From: Ignavibacteriota bacterium
GTDB taxonomy: Bacteria; Bacteroidota; Ignavibacteria; Ignavibacteriales; Melioribacteraceae
Assembly (NCBI GenBank): GCA_002698995.1
Contig: PAAX01000019.1
Coordinates: 1 to 64,000, forward strand
DNA: 64,000 nt
Direction of reading: 5' to 3'
Positions 63,869-64,000 of the stretch are shown here, piece by piece. Under the pieces are notes generated by a model. It saw nothing but the letters and a program-made list of their open reading frames with translations. It did no database searches and was not told the DNA's origin. A program made the position numbers and the translations under genes. The stretch's first letter is position 1, and every line of letters starts with the position of its first letter.

Positions 63869-64000
63869 TATTGAAATATTATTTTTCATTTTATTTGTTG
63901 CTTTTAGTATTCTAAGTTCTATTCTTGATAAGAAAAAGAAACAAAAGAGAAAAGAACAATCACAGAATATACCTAAACCGGGTCAAGTAAAGGCTAAAAA
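63858..64000 (+). CDS. Small membrane protein, 3' truncated
   Basis: An open frame from ATG at 63858 runs to the window end without a stop: [20 protein letters not shown], then [18 protein letters not shown] and further. It is one N-terminal membrane helix followed by a strongly basic tail. It overlaps floA by 11 bases, so is coupled to it. Family cannot be named from 47 residues. Confidence 0.7.
   Translation, partial: MDSNIEILFFILFVAFSILSSILDKKKKQKRKEQSQNIPKPGQVKAK

Noticed and set aside
1-64000. CRISPR array, prophage, insertion sequence or integron
   Set aside because: No regularly spaced short repeats, transposase, phage structural or integron integrase genes; the only recombinase is a housekeeping Xer type.

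Overview
The window looks like a low-GC chromosome segment from the Ignavibacteria / Chlorobi side of the Bacteroidota. The evidence: two proteins end in Por (type IX) secretion C-terminal sorting domains; several genes are preceded by the Bacteroidota promoter pattern TTG-N19/20-TAnnTTTG; few strong Shine-Dalgarno sites are seen and several TTG starts; and gene orders known from the group occur (parA-parB-DUF5683, folP-cdaA, xer-hpf-hprK). Almost everything is core housekeeping. I see no phage, insertion sequence, CRISPR array, rRNA or integrase island; the Xer recombinase is chromosomal.

Layout. 1-671: the tail of a secreted T9SS protein and a 470-base repeat-rich intergenic region with a 66-bp perfect direct repeat, a 20-bp palindrome and short terminal inverted repeats (MITE-like). 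672-9532 (+): PASTA membrane protein, rpe, nagA, folP, cdaA (c-di-AMP synthesis), a glycosyltransferase, an MBL hydrolase, parAB, a DUF5683 protein and a zinc-ribbon membrane protein. 9508-10425 (-): Ppx/GppA phosphatase. 10524-16133 (+): small protein, aroQ, MerR-type regulator, tRNA-Pro(GGG), purF, pgsA, ftsY, lipid kinase, small membrane protein. 16228-22602 (-): ClC protein with CBS and RCK_C domains, hydroxyacyl-CoA dehydrogenase, thiolase, PSP1 protein, holB, DUF2795, joined upstream to an M23 peptidase with its own promoter.

23616-34524 (-) is a very tight run of twelve genes: hprK, hpf, xer recombinase, topA, smg/DUF494, ybeY, an MBL hydrolase, gamma carbonic anhydrase, DUF3108, a Wzi-like barrel, a glycosyltransferase and DUF2279. 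34603-45675 (-) carries lysS, a PBP4-like enzyme, a pseudouridine synthase, scpB, scpA, trpS, pgeF, a small exported protein, a Cys/Met PLP enzyme, purE, purK and a GIN-domain lipoprotein. 45823-49707 (+) is a 1294-residue protein with TPRs and three intact CbbX/SpoVK-type AAA+ modules, the most unusual gene here. 49704-62570 (-): SDR, thrC, thrB, then a PduT-like microcompartment shell protein, a PduS-like Fe-S flavoprotein and a GAF-PP2C phosphatase as a compact module without other microcompartment genes; then M64 peptidase, pyrE, phhB and clpC as one operon from a recognisable promoter; then an FG-GAP/T9SS protein. 62867-64000 (+): flotillin-like floA and the start of a small membrane protein.

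The best candidates for something little described are the triple-AAA+ TPR protein, the orphan PduT-PduS-phosphatase module, and a terminator-like hairpin inside the pyrE coding sequence. All functional calls come from reading motifs by eye; no database search was run.
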